Assembly: GCF_963678635.1 (NCBI RefSeq)
Contig: NC_087062.1
Span: 69,162,223-69,226,222, forward strand
Length of the DNA: 64,000 bases
Direction: 5' to 3'
Origin: Symsagittifera roscoffensis
Taxonomy: Eukaryota; Xenacoelomorpha; Acoela; Convolutidae
Part shown: one piece after another, positions 52,648 through 64,000 of the stretch
Layout of the letters: each line of letters starts with the position of its first letter
How positions within the stretch are numbered: the first letter of the stretch is position 1
Notes under the pieces: generated by a model
The model's input: the letters and a program-made list of their open reading frames with translations, nothing else
The model's database searches: none
Told to the model about the DNA's origin: nothing
Made by a program: the position numbers and the translations under genes

Positions 52648-53500
52648 TTATAGCTGGCACTGGACTCTTGTTTGGGTTCATAAAATACTTGGATTATATG
52701 GGGTTTCAGGTAAAGATACCAGGTTTAAGAATAAGGCTCGCACGAAAGACTAGGGTTAGAACTAAAACACAGCGATCCAGCCGAAATACGAGTCTTCAAA
52801 GCCAAAAACCCGGAAATGCATGCTATACGCGCACCTTTCTTTGGGAAAGGTGAGGTAGTTCCCTTTGCGGCTGGAGAGACATGTCGGATCTAGCAATTCA
52901 GGCGGCAGTTCTAGACCCATGTTCTGTCTCGTTCAATGCTAAATTATTCTTCACCATTACTTGACTTTTATCACTTTACATAAAGATCCGAAGGTTTCAT
53001 TGATTGTAAGTATTTCTCGAGGAAACACTTCATTTGCGCAGTCCTTCTGAAGATGACTCAAGCTAGCTTGAGTGATCAGTTTGCATAAAGGTGTTACCGC
53101 CTAGATGTTTTCCCCGTTTCTTCAAGTTCGTCTCGATTTGACTGATCTTACTGGATTGTGTATATATTTTTTTCAATTAAAACTTCTAAGTTTGAGTGTT
53201 TATTTCATTAACTTTTCTAATTATCAACGTTTTAAATTCTAGTTTAGAACCATCCGGTGTCGTTTCCTCAGATGAAACGACATGCCGAATTTTGGACTCA
53301 TTCGTTTTTGTTTCTTGCCAGAATTTGTAATCTGGGTTAATTTTTATTGTCATAGCGGTTTAATTCGGTATTCTTACCATTAGAGAAACATCACTGCGTC
53401 ATGAATGTAGACCTGATAAAACATTTGAGCTCGTGAAGTAAGTCGGCGATTGACTTTGTTTTGATCGTGATTAGCATGGCACCTAAAATTGGTTTTCGAT
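52648..53500. other. Spacer of the inverted repeat, first part
   Basis: No supported gene is present. A 71-codon frame at 52,638-52,853 starts inside the inverted repeat and lacks recognised features. Confidence 0.35.
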
Positions 53501-53504
53501 GGAC

Positions 53505-54395
53505 TCGCAATCGGGTACTAGACTTTTTTCCTGTAAACAACTTTGTACACAGATTTCAGCATGCATGCAATACACGACATGCATCCTGTATGTGCGTATA
53601 TTTGCGCTCATTGGTCAATTACTCTCACTGTGCACCCTTGTTAGTGTATTTCCAATAAATTCGCAGTTCAAGTTTTTTTAATGATACATCTTTGGTATTT
53701 TTTTGAATTTTCGACTTCAGAATTTTCGGTCGCTTTTGGTCAACTTTTTGTGGGCTAGTTTCAGCTTTGTTTTTACCATCCAATTAAATCGTTTATTTAC
53801 ACTTGCAAAGCAAAGTGTGTTGAGAAGAACTTTCTTTTTTTTTTCAACCTAAGCCGCAAATATTGGTGCCAGTTTTCGAGCACCTTTACAGCTTATTGAT
53901 AGCATGTGCTTTGACATTCGATTAGGTAATAAGTTCATACAGGTGATGCATTTTTAATTCATCAAATGAACCGAAAAAAAGCGTTTTGTTTCAAACAACA
54001 AGAATAATAAAAACTCGATTTCAGAATTTTTCTGTTTCAATGTATCTCGCAATGCATAATTTATACATAATGTGGCTTTATACTTTGCGATTTATAACAT
54101 GCAAAATTGTCTTTTTGTGTTTGGTGCTACTTTTGCTGCGTCGAATTGGCAATTTAATAGCATATGTAGCTGCCTTATTGGTGGCCAATTTTTGGGAATT
54201 TTAAGCTTCCGTGGCTGAGTGGTTAGTGCGTGAGACCCAAATTTGCAAGGTCGCAGATTGGAATCCGACTCGTAGCCGAGTTTTTAAATATTTCGAGGCT
54301 TATTTCTACTTTTTTTTGTCACTTGATGGAGCTGCTTTTTGGTCGTGTTCTCGCAAGTGTTTGCGAAGCGCAGTTCCGCGTCTTTGTTGAATTTT
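53505..54395. repeat. Dispersed repeat family copy 3 with SINE inside
   Basis: The start 'gcaatcgggtactagacttt' (53,507) and the following 'gtaaacaactttgtacacag' match copies at 61,980 and 46,400. The end (54,352-54,390) has 'cgcaagtgtttgcgaagcgc'. A tRNA-derived SINE (54,205 onward) is embedded near the end. Confidence 0.55.
54205..54345 (+). repeat. tRNA-derived SINE, family B, copy 1
   Basis: The head 'ccgtggctgagtggttagtg' is A-box-like, and the B-box is degenerate ('gattggaatccg'). The body phrases 'aggcttatttctactttttt' and 'gatggagctgctttttggtc' recur at 59,321-59,445, which shows a common family. Confidence 0.65.
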
Positions 54396-54399
54396 AGTT

Positions 54400-55205
54400 T
54401 TTCTTATAGTAGCGTTTACTGTTCTCATTTACTTCTGCTGTTTGTTTGTAATTTTTTTTAACCTTGACAGCGTATATTTTTTTAAAAAAACTTTATTTTG
54501 CCCAAATTTTTCAGGTCTTCCTTTTATTGGCTTAGAGACTTCATTTAGTTGTGTTTTAAAGGAAACCGATTTTTATGTTCACCAATGGATTGTACAAAAT
54601 GCTAAACATCGTAATAGAAATATAATTCAATTTTTTCATGACAACAATTCTTATCGCTTTTTTTGTTTTTTCCTCCTTGTTTCGGCTTGATAGGTTTCGG
54701 CATGAATTATATCGGCTTATCGGCCTCATATTGCGTCCTTCGACGGTTGAAAAAAGTGTGAGTGTGTGTGTGTGTGTGTATGTGTGTATGTATGTGAGAG
54801 AGTTGCGTGTCTGTGTTTTGAGGTCGAGGGGGGGCTTAATAACTTCTTATAAACTTTTTAATTTTTTTTTAAGTTTCCTTCTTTGGGTTTAATAGGTTTC
54901 GGGCTATATTATTTCGGCTTAGTTGTCTCATATTGTTTAGTTTGACGAGCAAATGATGTTTTTGAGTGTTTTGAGGGCGAGGGGGACGTTTCATTTAAAT
55001 ATTGGTGATTTTTTTTGGGTCAAAAGGTTTCTGCCAAGGTATTTGTTACTGCTTGGTAAATTATCTTCCGATGCTAATTTTACATTATATTGTCTCGGCA
55101 TGTCTTTGCTTCACGACTAGCCGTATTCATTATGGTAGATCTAGTTTTTTTTTCGATTTTCTTTTCTATCGCAAGTGGTGCGAAGCTTAGCTTCGCCTCG
55201 TGTAT
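54400..55205. repeat. Dispersed repeat family copy 4
   Basis: The centre phrases 'ttgataggtttcggcatgaa' (54,688) and 'tcggcttatcggcctcat' recur in other copies. The end (55,170-55,205) is a hairpin 'gcgaagcttagcttcgc' preceded by 'atcgcaagtggt'. The start motif is not clear. A (TG)n run is at 54,758-54,795. Confidence 0.5.
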
Positions 55206-55339
55206 ATTTTTCTTGCGTACTATAACTACTATAATTTACCGAACTATAATTTACTACAGGAATAATTCGATTGAAAAAGTATTCATCCGCTTTAAAAGTT
55301 CGCGCTCAACGGCATTCAAAAACAGGTAGATTTGTGGAA

Positions 55340-55995
55340 GGTGAAAGAGTAACAAACTCGTAGATATGTAAATCATAACATAACATTTAATCATGAAAAT
55401 GTGTATTGCTCGAAAATACTCTCTCACTGATATGGTTGCTCCTAGATAGATCACTCGATATCAAATACCTAAATCTTTAATAACATTGATCTTTGGAAGC
55501 TCATTCATAAACAGCCTTGTGATCAGATTGTTTTTGAAAAAAGGATGACTGAACATTTATCAGGATAAAAACAAAGGATAAATGAGGTAACATCCCTTTG
55601 TAGTTCATATGTGATAGATAAATTACAATCTTCGGCGTAAAGAAAGCAATCGGAAATAGTAACATTTTTTGGTAAACGATTAATAAAAATTGTATTAAAA
55701 AGAGGACCTAAAATACCTGGTAAAATAGTGTGACAAGGAGTCCAAAGTCTTACGAAAATCAGAATATATAGTTGAACAAGCTATGCTTGCCTCATAATTA
55801 AAATGAAAAAAAGTCAAAATAGGATAATTGCGTAACTGTTGAGCGTCGCGACATAAAATCATGCTGTTTAGAACACAACTCGTCGCGGGTTTCCGAATAT
55901 ATACATTTAAAAAGAATGCGCTCAAGAATGAGATAACTTGGGTAAAATGCTCATTGGTCTATAATTTTTTTGCTGATTTGTTCTTCTGGAGTTAT
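55340..55995 (-). pseudogene. Rearranged LINE, reverse transcriptase part
   Basis: On the minus strand 'NYRPMSILPKLS' (about 55,960) is the RT start, 'YSDFRKTLDSLSHYF' in the 76-residue frame 55,695-55,925 is a decayed form of the first Asp block, 'GPLFNTIFINRLPK' comes next, and 'FLYAEDCNLS' (about 55,650) is the Y-x-D-D region with Asp to Glu. Many stops and shifts show age. It ends at the inverted repeat edge (55,996). Confidence 0.65.
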
Positions 55996-56401
55996 TGAAG
56001 GCCATTTTATATATAGTGGTCTTATATGTATAATGCTCTCAAGCTCAATCCTATCACTTTAATTTTTTACACTCTACTAATGCCCTATGTATAAAATCAA
56101 TCTTACGCAGAAGACTTCCACCCTTTTATTTAGTCGGGCAAAATTACTACAGAAACCTCAATTTTATCTCAAGGTCCCTTGTTTTTTTGCTCAAAATAAT
56201 CGACCGGCCTATTTGGTTACCTAAAAAGATACAAATATTAAGCCGAAGGTGGAAATGAATAAATCAAGCCAGTACCTCGATAAACATCCCAAATACTTGT
56301 TACCTTCGTCCCTTCACTTCGCTAAACAATTGAAGCGAAAAGCCACAAAAGCGCGCGCAGGATTAAGTCCAAATAAACTTTAATGGTAACTTCAGAAGCT
56401 T
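55996..56401. repeat. Inverted repeat, right arm (406 bp)
   Basis: This is the reverse complement of 52,242-52,647. Here the LINE segment points to the plus strand while the neighbouring RT fragment points to the minus strand, so the right junction joins two LINE parts in opposite orientation. Confidence 0.9.
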
Positions 56402-56685
56402 GGAACATTTAAGGCACAAATTGTTTTTTTTTTTAGTTTGAGTTTGAATCTGTATACAAAACATTGTCTTTTTTACACTGTTTTGAAACTCTTAGTTCCG
56501 TAAGGAAGAGTAAGTGGCCAACCAGTATCTGACGGTTTTTGATGGTCATATTGACGTTAGGATTCAATTCAGTCTAGCAGAACATTGAACTCTTTCAAGG
56601 CATGTTTTTTCCATATTCGAATAATTATTTGTATATTTTTTGGAATATCTTCCACTTGGGATCTACTGGTAATTTATGTGCATTT

Positions 56686-57365
56686 ACACTTGTAATCGGG
56701 AACTAGGTTTTTTCCGTAAACAGTTTTTACTGGTAAGACAGGAAGTACAAGAAACACACGGTATGAGAGTAAGCAAGAAATTGTGAAATTGCTTTATTAG
56801 TGAATCTTCGCAACTTCGAGACTTCGAACACAAGCTAAAAGAAATGTGGTAGACCTTATTTTGTTCAGTATGCTTGAATTTGAGAAACTTAAATTTTTGT
56901 GTACAAATTTCCGGGAAAAATTGAATTGTCTGACTTTCGTTTGTCTGCTTATTTTTTGTCGGCTTAGTTGCCAAATCGTAAAATTAATAGCCCTGACTTT
57001 GTATATTTCCTTGGTTTTCGGTTTTGTTTTCACTTATATTTTTGCCATGGTTTATTTGGTCTAAATGGTTTCGGCTTTTGTTCTTAGGGTTTAGTTACTT
57101 TATTTTGCGTCGCTTTAAAACAAAAAATATTGATTTTTCTTTTGAAAGATTCAGGAAGTGTGTTGCTACGTTTCGAAAATATAACTGTTCGAAAATTTTT
57201 CATCACTACAGTTTCTTGTGACTTTTTTGTTTTCGGCTCAATGGGCATCCACTCACTTGCTGTCGGCTTAGTGGCCGCTCGCTCAATACTAAAGCTTATT
57301 TAAAACTGGTGATTGCTGCGGTTTTGTTGTATTGCAAGTGATGCGATGATCCGCTTTGCCCGTGT
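56686..57365. repeat. Dispersed repeat family copy 5
   Basis: The start 'gtaatcgggaactaggtttt' and the centre 'gtcggcttagttgcc' (56,958) and 'tcggctcaatgggca' (57,234) match other copies. The end (57,330-57,360) has 'ttgcaagtgatgcgatgatc'. Short frames such as 56,846-57,064 are not convincing. Confidence 0.55.
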
Positions 57366-58283
57366 CTAAAAGTTAATCATTCATAGTTTTTCGGAATTGC
57401 CACAGGTTAAGATCAGATTGCATAAAGCCGGCTGAAATTTGTTCGGAAAGTTTCTTGAATTGTTATTTAGTAAATTATAAATGCCTGTAATATACTCAAA
57501 ATTACAGTGGTTACTTTTCATACAGCATTTAAGTAGCAGGCTTCATTCAAAGCTACGATTATTTTTATATTTTTAAAATCCTGAGGTGTAGTTTCTGGAA
57601 TAAATGATGAATCGATTAAGTTAAGAAGCAAAAAAACGTTCACTTCAGCGTAGTTTGAGGAAAGCCATGAAGCATCAATAATGTAAGGTCTGAATGGAAT
57701 TAACTTTTAATGCTTTCATGGATCTGTCCTTTTTATACGCACAATGAACAGATAGATCAGCTTTGTCAATTAATTTTGGGTTAAAGTTTTTTAGGCTGAT
57801 CAATCAGTCTTTAGCTTTTCGGTTTTTGATATTTCGGCACAAATAACGTTATCAGGCCCGAAATCTCCTTCTATTAGTTACGCTGCTTGATTTTTTCTCG
57901 AAGAATTGTTGAAAACGGGATTTAAGAAACTACACAAGCAAATTAGGCGGTCAAAAGGAATCGGAATTTAGGCGATAACTTACGTACAAATTGCGTGAAT
58001 TTTGTTTACAGGCTAAAAGTAACTTTTGTTTGGGTAAAAACTCGTTCTCCAACAACAAATCAGGTCATTAATGTGACAGTTGTATAGTTTATGCATTTAA
58101 AAAATCTACTTTGCTGTTTCGATTTAATATTTAGTAATTAGTATACAATCAGAATTTGATCAGTTCTGTGATAATGTACTCTTTTTGTTTTAGTATAACT
58201 TCATTCTAAATAAAAAAATTATTGCCGAAGTTCTGATTGTTTATATTCGCGACAAGCTATCGTCTAAATTCAGTTATTTTACG
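57366..58283. other. No recognisable feature
   Basis: This is AT-rich DNA without an open frame or repeat that I can support. Confidence 0.35.
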
Positions 58284-58775
58284 GTCGTTTAATTTGCTTG
58301 TCTAATTTCCTTGGCCCCGTTGAAAAACTGGGGCCTAGGAAATTAGACGATAAGCAAATTAGACGAATGTTACAAAAACGAAATTAGACAAATAGTTTTT
58401 TTCAGACCTTGCATTTTAGACGACACTGCTATGAAAAAGATAGGGCCAACACAAGTTTTTCTTAAGAGTCAAGTTTCACAAATACAAAAAGAACCATAAA
58501 ATGTCAATACCTATCAAATTAATTAGTTTAAATGAGCCTAAAATGTCAAATCCGAATATTACAGGAGAGTTTCGAATTGAATAAATTCTGCATGATTGAC
58601 ATGTAAAAAAATTTGGCCACTGAAATTAAGCTGTTGTCTGCAAACAATTTTTTCTCACGCAGTTTGTCTGCAAACAATTTTTATCTCTCTCATTTTCGTC
58701 TTTTTTCTCATAATTCTCAATCGTCTTTTTTCTTTTTAAGTGCCTCCGTCTAAATTGCTTATCGTCTAATTTATC
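58284..58775. mobile_element. Foldback / MITE-like element
   Basis: A hairpin at 58,284-58,366 has arms of about 33 bp ('taatttgcttgtctaatttc' on the left, reverse complement on the right with few differences). The right arm's reverse complement recurs at 58,747-58,772 ('cgtctaaattgcttatcgtc'), so the intervening 380 bp is bounded by inverted repeats. The minus frame 58,626-58,880 overlaps the end and is not recognised. Confidence 0.6.
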
Positions 58776-59320
58776 AACCCCCGAAAAAGTCTTGTTGATC
58801 TGACTGACTTTCTCACTTCTCTCAAAGACGAGTTCGGCACTATACGATAAACAGCAATTTTTGTACTCATAGTTGTACATTCATCTGTCCGCGTTCATAA
58901 AACAATGTGAATTAGTGGTCGATTCCTTGGTATAAAGTTGAGTTTCGTTTTCAGATTCATCTTTTTATGCTGATGTTGTTCTCGAGTCTAGGACAACCTT
59001 TTTCTTAAAGGTTGATAATGAATATGATCAATTTATAATGTTTTCTGTTAGGGAAGCAATATAAAGCTATTTTTAGTTTTCTGTTGCAGCAATAATAGTT
59101 CAATGGTAGCCTTTTAATGTGATACATTTGATCTTCACTAGCGTTCATTACACTAGCGATCAGCTTAGTGTATTGTTATGAACCTTCTTTTTTCTAACTT
59201 TACTCGTAAATAAAAGTGTTAATTTAAAGTGTTCACTTATTTGGAAATTTCACTGTAGCATTGGAAATTGCATAGCATCTGTTCTCTGCTTTAATTTTGG
59301 CGTCTGTTTGGTGCCTTTTA

Positions 59321-59445
59321 AGCTAACGTGGGTAGTGTGTGAGACTCTTAGTCTCTAGGTCGCAGATCTCAGACGTAGCCGGTTTTTCTAGTAATTCGAT
59401 GCTTATTTATACTTTTTTTGATTGCACTTTATAAAGCTGCTTTTG
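59321..59445 (+). repeat. tRNA-derived SINE, family B, copy 2 (decayed)
   Basis: 'gtgtgtgagactcttagtct' and 'gcttatttatactttttttg' correspond to the same places in the copy at 54,205-54,345. The A-box has a small deletion and the B-box is degraded. Confidence 0.55.
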
Positions 59446-60399
59446 TCGTTTTTTCGGTAGTGTGTTGATATTTTCCCCCAGGGTTTACTGGAGCAGGCCT
59501 GCTGCCGCTGGTCGGATGTTTCATTCCAATGCAACTTGCATGATTGTTTTTACCGCATGTAAAACCCGTCAGTTTCTTGTCCATGTTTTGAGTCTGAGTA
59601 CAGACTGCTGTTGAATCTCTCGGCTCAATTGCGCAGAGTTTCGGTTGCCTTTATTTTTTGATTTCGACACGTTTAAGTGAAAATCAAATTGATCGTTGCT
59701 TTTTCAGCCCTTGAGCGTTTTAAAAAAGATGTTTTTTAAGTTCTCTGGTACATTTCCCCGGCTTAGAATATTAAATTTAGGAATGTTTCGGTTTTCTTCG
59801 TCTTAAGTTAAAATATTCTTCGACCCTCACCCAGGTCAAGTGACGGTGGTCTTATTGTTAGTGTTATCGTTTGTCGGATTTTCTAAAATCCTACTAAGAT
59901 GCTGTTGGTTAACCGACTGACTATATTAATATCTGAGATGACTTATTGAACAGCAGAAATTGGTATGAATTTATCATTAGGGTAAAGTGTAAAGAGTTTT
60001 TCTATTAAAGCCTTGTCAGTCGCTTTTTGGATTCCGAAAATTATTTGGGCGACGAGGAAGATTTGTCTTACTTTTTTCCTATTTTGGCTCACATTGAATG
60101 GCGGATAAAATTAAGTATCAATTTTCAACGCGAGCTATTTGTATTTCCAGTTTTGACAAGATATAACTTGTTAATTGGTTTTTTTTCAGAACCAATTGTA
60201 ATCTGCATGTCAATCATTTCACCTGGAGAAGTAAATACTTTTTTGACAAAAAAATTGAAACCTGTTTTTTGGTTTTTTAATTTAATTTAATGCAATGCTA
60301 GCCCTTGCATAACGATTGAGCGAGTAACACAGTAACCGATTACCCTTGTTTCATTTAAGGTTTGAAATGACTGTATTTTGAACAAATGACTTCACTTTT
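59446..60399. other. Upstream region of the partial host gene
   Basis: It should contain the promoter and 5' UTR of the gene starting at 60,400. A frame at 60,027-60,290 has no recognised domain. An in-frame TGA near 60,376 shows that the ATG at 60,400 is the first start in its frame. Confidence 0.35.
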
Positions 60400-63300
60400 A
60401 TGGAACAAAACAATGATTTGAGCCACCAAAGAACTGAGTGTTCTGAAAAAGGTGCAGAAGTTTTCTCTTATTTGCTGGGAAAAGCCTTGCGATATGACAA
60501 CAATGAAAAGTTTCTTGAGGTATATGACAGTCTTCCGAGAAGTTACACAGATAAATTAGTGAGTTCACGTTTTTTCATTTAGACTTTTTCGATTAAAGAT
60601 CCTGGCGTCGGAACAAAAACGTGTGGATCCATCCTTGTGATTTTTAAGTTGTGGCCCACATATCTGCAAAAAAGAAGTAGTTAAATGCAAAGTTAGAAGC
60701 GCCTCCTGTGTCAAACGCACTATCTCTTGTGATTATTGGATATTGCTGGGTACGGAATATTGGGAAAGATCCCATTCAATAAATTAGGAAACCTGCATTG
60801 AGTCTAATTTTAGGTCCAGGACATAAAAGAGCAAGCTAGAATCATCAGTGAATTATGTGAAGATGAATTTGACAATTTGTCACAACGTTTGAATAGCCAA
60901 CCTGAAAACAAAGACATTCACATCTCCCCAGCCATGAGCGATAGTGAGCGAAACGGACGTTTCACCAGTCACCCCGAATCCCGAGAATCCTCACCTGGCT
61001 CGAGCAGTCCATCGGCGTCGGCCAAAGAAGTTTCGGACATCATGAACAACAACACTGACACTCAATATTCTGCTGAAAAACTGCCGAATAAAGAAGACGA
61101 AATAATAAACAAGAGTTTTGCATGCGCAAAATTGGAAACAGTCTGCAACCTTCCCACTACAGGAGCTGATGTCCACGCGAGGAAAGAGTCGCAGTCATCT
61201 GGTGTCTATGAAAGCTGTGACGAAAATACCTCCACTACTGCTGCCAACGTACAAAAACCACCCAAGACCAAAAAGAAGAAAAAGAAAAGTAAAGGTATCT
61301 AAAGAAAGAAGGCAGAAAGAAAGTTTTTATCTCCCATATCAAATTAAATCAGACTGCAGTTGAATCATGATATTTTAAACAATTCAGGAGGGGAAGGCAG
61401 TTTACATGGTTACTTAGGCTTACCAAAAGCTCAAATATACATCAAAATGAAAAAAGATGGTTGAAGTTCAATTAAAAATTTTTTTGATCGAAGTTAAATC
61501 GAAACAAAATCAAAATTCATATCAAGATCCATCTGTACGCTCTGGATTATCAGGCGCTACCAAAGTGGAAATTAGATTTTTTTCTAGGGAAACAAGTTGC
61601 CTAACAGATTTGAATCATTTTCTGAAATATGTACTAACACCATCCAACAGAAATATAGTACTTTAAATATAGTACTGTCAGAACTTTAAATACCCGTCCT
61701 ATTTGTTTTTTTTTGGTTGAAAGTTTATCAGGTTAGTAAATTTGAGCCTTAGAAACAAATTTCGAATAGAACGGGTGTTTAGAATGCGGGTGATGTGCTA
61801 TAATTTCAATTTGTTTCTATTTATTCGTCTCAAAAAGTTTCGGCCTGAAATATTTCGTTTTCGTGGCCTCATATTGCGTCGTTTCATCAGCGGAAAAATA
61901 TTTAAATGCGTTTGTATTTGTAGGGAGACTTGTAAAGGTTGTAAGAAAATTTTTCACCCTTGCGATAAGCAAGTGCTGCAATCGGGTACTAGACTTTTTT
62001 CGGTAAACAACTTTGTTCGCAGGACGCCCGTTTAAGGGTTGTAGTTTAACAGCTGGTCTAGAGCTACTGAAGCGATACTGAGTCTACAGCTGAAATTATT
62101 TTTTAGATATACATTGATTTTGTCTCAATGTTTCTCAGCGTACTTTCCGGGTCTTCAGTTTGAAACTTTTTTGGTATATTTTTAATAGTTTTGTTGTGAT
62201 CAAGTGTTATAATTTATGATTTCTTGGTTTTTATACGCGCCATAACTTTTCTTAAGAAAAAAAGTGTTTTTGAAATTATCAGCTAGAATTTTTTTCGTTA
62301 GTTTTTCAGTTTTTTAGATGCATGGTTTTTTTGATTGATTTATTTTTTTTCCAAAAGTGCATGGAATTAGTTTAGTTTTAATTAATATGGCGTGTTATAG
62401 CTTAGAGCAATTTCACTTGAAATTGATTTAAGTTGATTGCTTTGCGTATTGTTTTAATATGCGAATTTTTTTTTAAATCATAACTTAGCTGATTTTTTTA
62501 GGCATTATGACAGAGTGTTTTCTCTTAGAATGAATTTGGTGAGTGTCGTAAGAGATTCAGGAGATTTTTTTTCTGGCTGGATGGTCATAGGTTATTGATT
62601 TCTATAACAATTGCAATAAGGTTTTTCTTGATTTTTTTCGTCCACGATTTCTTCAATAGAATTTTTTCAAGCTTTTTGTTTGAGACATCATGCTTTATTA
62701 TTGGCATTTTATTGAGAATAATGAATGTAGTGAGTACTCTTATATATGTTGTGATGATTTTTCGTTTGTTTTTTCAGGAAAAAGTCTATAAGATTGTTCA
62801 CGCTCAATTTTGATTTTTCGCGGTTTGAATTTTCGTTTTTCGAAGTTCACGTCATTTCCTTTGTTAAAAGTAAGGCAAACTCCAATATCAAACAGCAAAA
62901 ATTCAGTGCACGAAAAGCGTGATTGACTTCTAATTTTGAGACTGGAGTTTAATTATCAGATTTCCCAGCGAAATAAAAGTTTTACTTATCGATCCTTTTT
63001 TCTCAAATTGGTTAATTTTATCAAAAAAGCATAAGTCTAAAAGAGATTCAAAGAACCTATAGGCATCTATTTTTTCGTTGAAATTCGAAAGTTTAGATTC
63101 ATTACTCCTTTCCAACTAATGGCTTTATTTTTATATCGCAAGTGGCACGAGGCTAATCGTCGCATCTTTGAAATTTTTTTAGGCCTAACTGGTATATGCT
63201 TCAGTTTTTTGTTGATGTCTCAGAAAGGTGTGCTTCGGAAGCTTTTTTGATGCCGATTTAAGATTCAATAGTTTTACTTGGCATGTTTTCAAAATGGATT

Positions 63301-64000
63301 ATTATTATAGACAATTAGAGCCAAGCAATGAAAATTTTGGTAGTGTTTTGATGATTTTCGTCTTTTAGCGGCTTTTGTTTAATTTTCTGTTTTTATGCTT
63401 TCTGCGGGAGGGTTGTACCGTGCAGGGGAGGGTTAAACGGGAGGGTTGTACCGTGCAATTTGCGGCGACTGTAGTTGGTCGTAGGGTCCACCGCTGGGCC
63501 CTTTCATTTACTGTCATTGCCTTAACCATGCTGTTTTGTGTTGTAATGCAAGTGACGCCTATCTGTCAAAATTATTATAGCAAATAGCAAAAATTGAAAG
63601 TGCAACAAACTCCTGCAAGTCAAACCAGTATAAAATAACACTGAATAAAAACAGATTCTTTTTACTGCCGTCCCTGGGTATGCATAAGGCTTCTGTTTTA
63701 TTCATATCGTAACAAAATAGTTCTGTTCAGGAAAGAAGCAGGGCGGCGCTTCCCTTGATCTCAGGCAAAGCGAGAAAGAAGTTGACGGAACAATGAATAA
63801 CGCCAACGATGACTCATCATCAATGCCTAGTTCTATGAGCAACATGAGCGAGATCGATGATAAAAATGTCCAGAGTCCCGTTACTAATACAGTTTCTCCA
63901 TCATCTATCCACATATCAGCAATCGTAGCCGCCACTGAGAATATCAGTAACATTTCAAACCAACATAACGATCTAAATTCCCCCAACAATCAACAAATGT
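60400..64000 (+). CDS. Multi-exon host gene, partial, function unknown
   Basis: Three exons can be joined in frame: 60,400-60,558 (53 codons), 60,814-61,294 and 63,731 to the window end. Intron 1 is 255 bp ('gtgagt' to 'attttag', phase 0) and intron 2 is 2,436 bp ('gtatct' to 'ttctgttcag', phase 1); the frame stays open across both. The first about 75 residues are helical ('FLEVYDSLPRSYTDKLV' and 'LCEDEFDNLSQRL'), loosely like the NNF1/PMF1 kinetochore domain, but this is only a guess. The rest is serine-rich and disordered, with a lysine run before intron 2. Intron 2 contains a dispersed repeat copy. Confidence 0.7.
61960..63165. repeat. Dispersed repeat family copy 6, inside intron 2
   Basis: The start 'cttgcgataagcaagtgctg' is followed by 'caatcgggtactagactttt' and 'cggtaaacaactttgttcgc'. 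The middle matches 43,170-43,760 and 45,740-45,900. The part 62,765-63,110 matches 40,505-40,720, and the end at 63,133-63,165 has 'atcgcaagtggcacgaggct'. This is the longest copy and the best reference for the family. Confidence 0.65.
63400..63460. repeat. Short tandem duplication
   Basis: 'gggagggttgtaccgtgca' is present twice about 37 bp apart. The frame through it (63,375-63,587) shows the duplication as repeated 'EGCTVQ' and is not supported as a gene. Confidence 0.8.

Overview
The window looks like nuclear DNA of an invertebrate animal. It has one intronless WD-repeat gene very close to animal WDR5 (49,157-50,134). It also has the start of a second host gene with GT-AG introns (60,400 to the window end), a FLYWCH-MULE transposon remnant (a typically animal combination), several non-LTR retrotransposons and tRNA-derived SINEs. 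I cannot name the phylum. Almost everything else is mobile or repetitive DNA, mostly AT-rich, with two clearly GC-richer blocks (about 9.7-28 kb and 44.05-45.7 kb).

Layout. 1-1,900: diverged copies of a long repeat. 2.56-7.16 kb: a decayed minus-strand LINE with zinc-finger ORF1, APE-type endonuclease and reverse transcriptase. 8.23-9.37 kb: repeat copies that match 32.23-33.27 kb. 9.7-27.9 kb: a minus-strand block that starts as a Ty3/gypsy-type gag-pol (gag, zinc knuckle, protease, RT, RNase H, integrase). It continues into about 9.5 kb of further same-strand coding sequence: a macrodomain-like ORF, a coiled-coil region, an SGNH-hydrolase-like region and a long series of unrecognised ORFs. 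28.7-33.3 kb: long repeats, including a 706-bp perfect tandem duplication. 33.3-34.2 kb: FLYWCH/MULE remnant beside a large hairpin. 34.3-38.85 kb: a second LINE of the same family, with an SGNH-like ORF just upstream at 39.2-39.7 kb. 40.5-48 kb: AT-rich dispersed repeats and a diverged satellite, interrupted by a GC-rich LINE fragment. 49-50 kb: WDR5. 51-59.5 kb: SINEs, a rearranged LINE with a 406-bp inverted repeat, dispersed repeats and a foldback element. 60.4-64 kb: the partial host gene.

The most interesting candidate is the 9.4-28 kb block. Its continuity on one strand, its GC content distinct from the flanks, and the similar long repeats at about 8.4-9.37 and 32.2-33.2 kb suggest one giant LTR-type retroelement carrying accessory genes. 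These include a TARG1/Poa1-like macrodomain that lacks the usual glycine-rich loop and an SGNH esterase-like protein. This copy is broken by frameshifts, so it is a relic. The link between gag-pol and the accessory block is an inference, and the LTR boundaries are not proven. A second point is that the WDR5 protein has alanine at the position of human Phe263, half of the aromatic clamp that holds arginine in histone H3 and MLL peptides.
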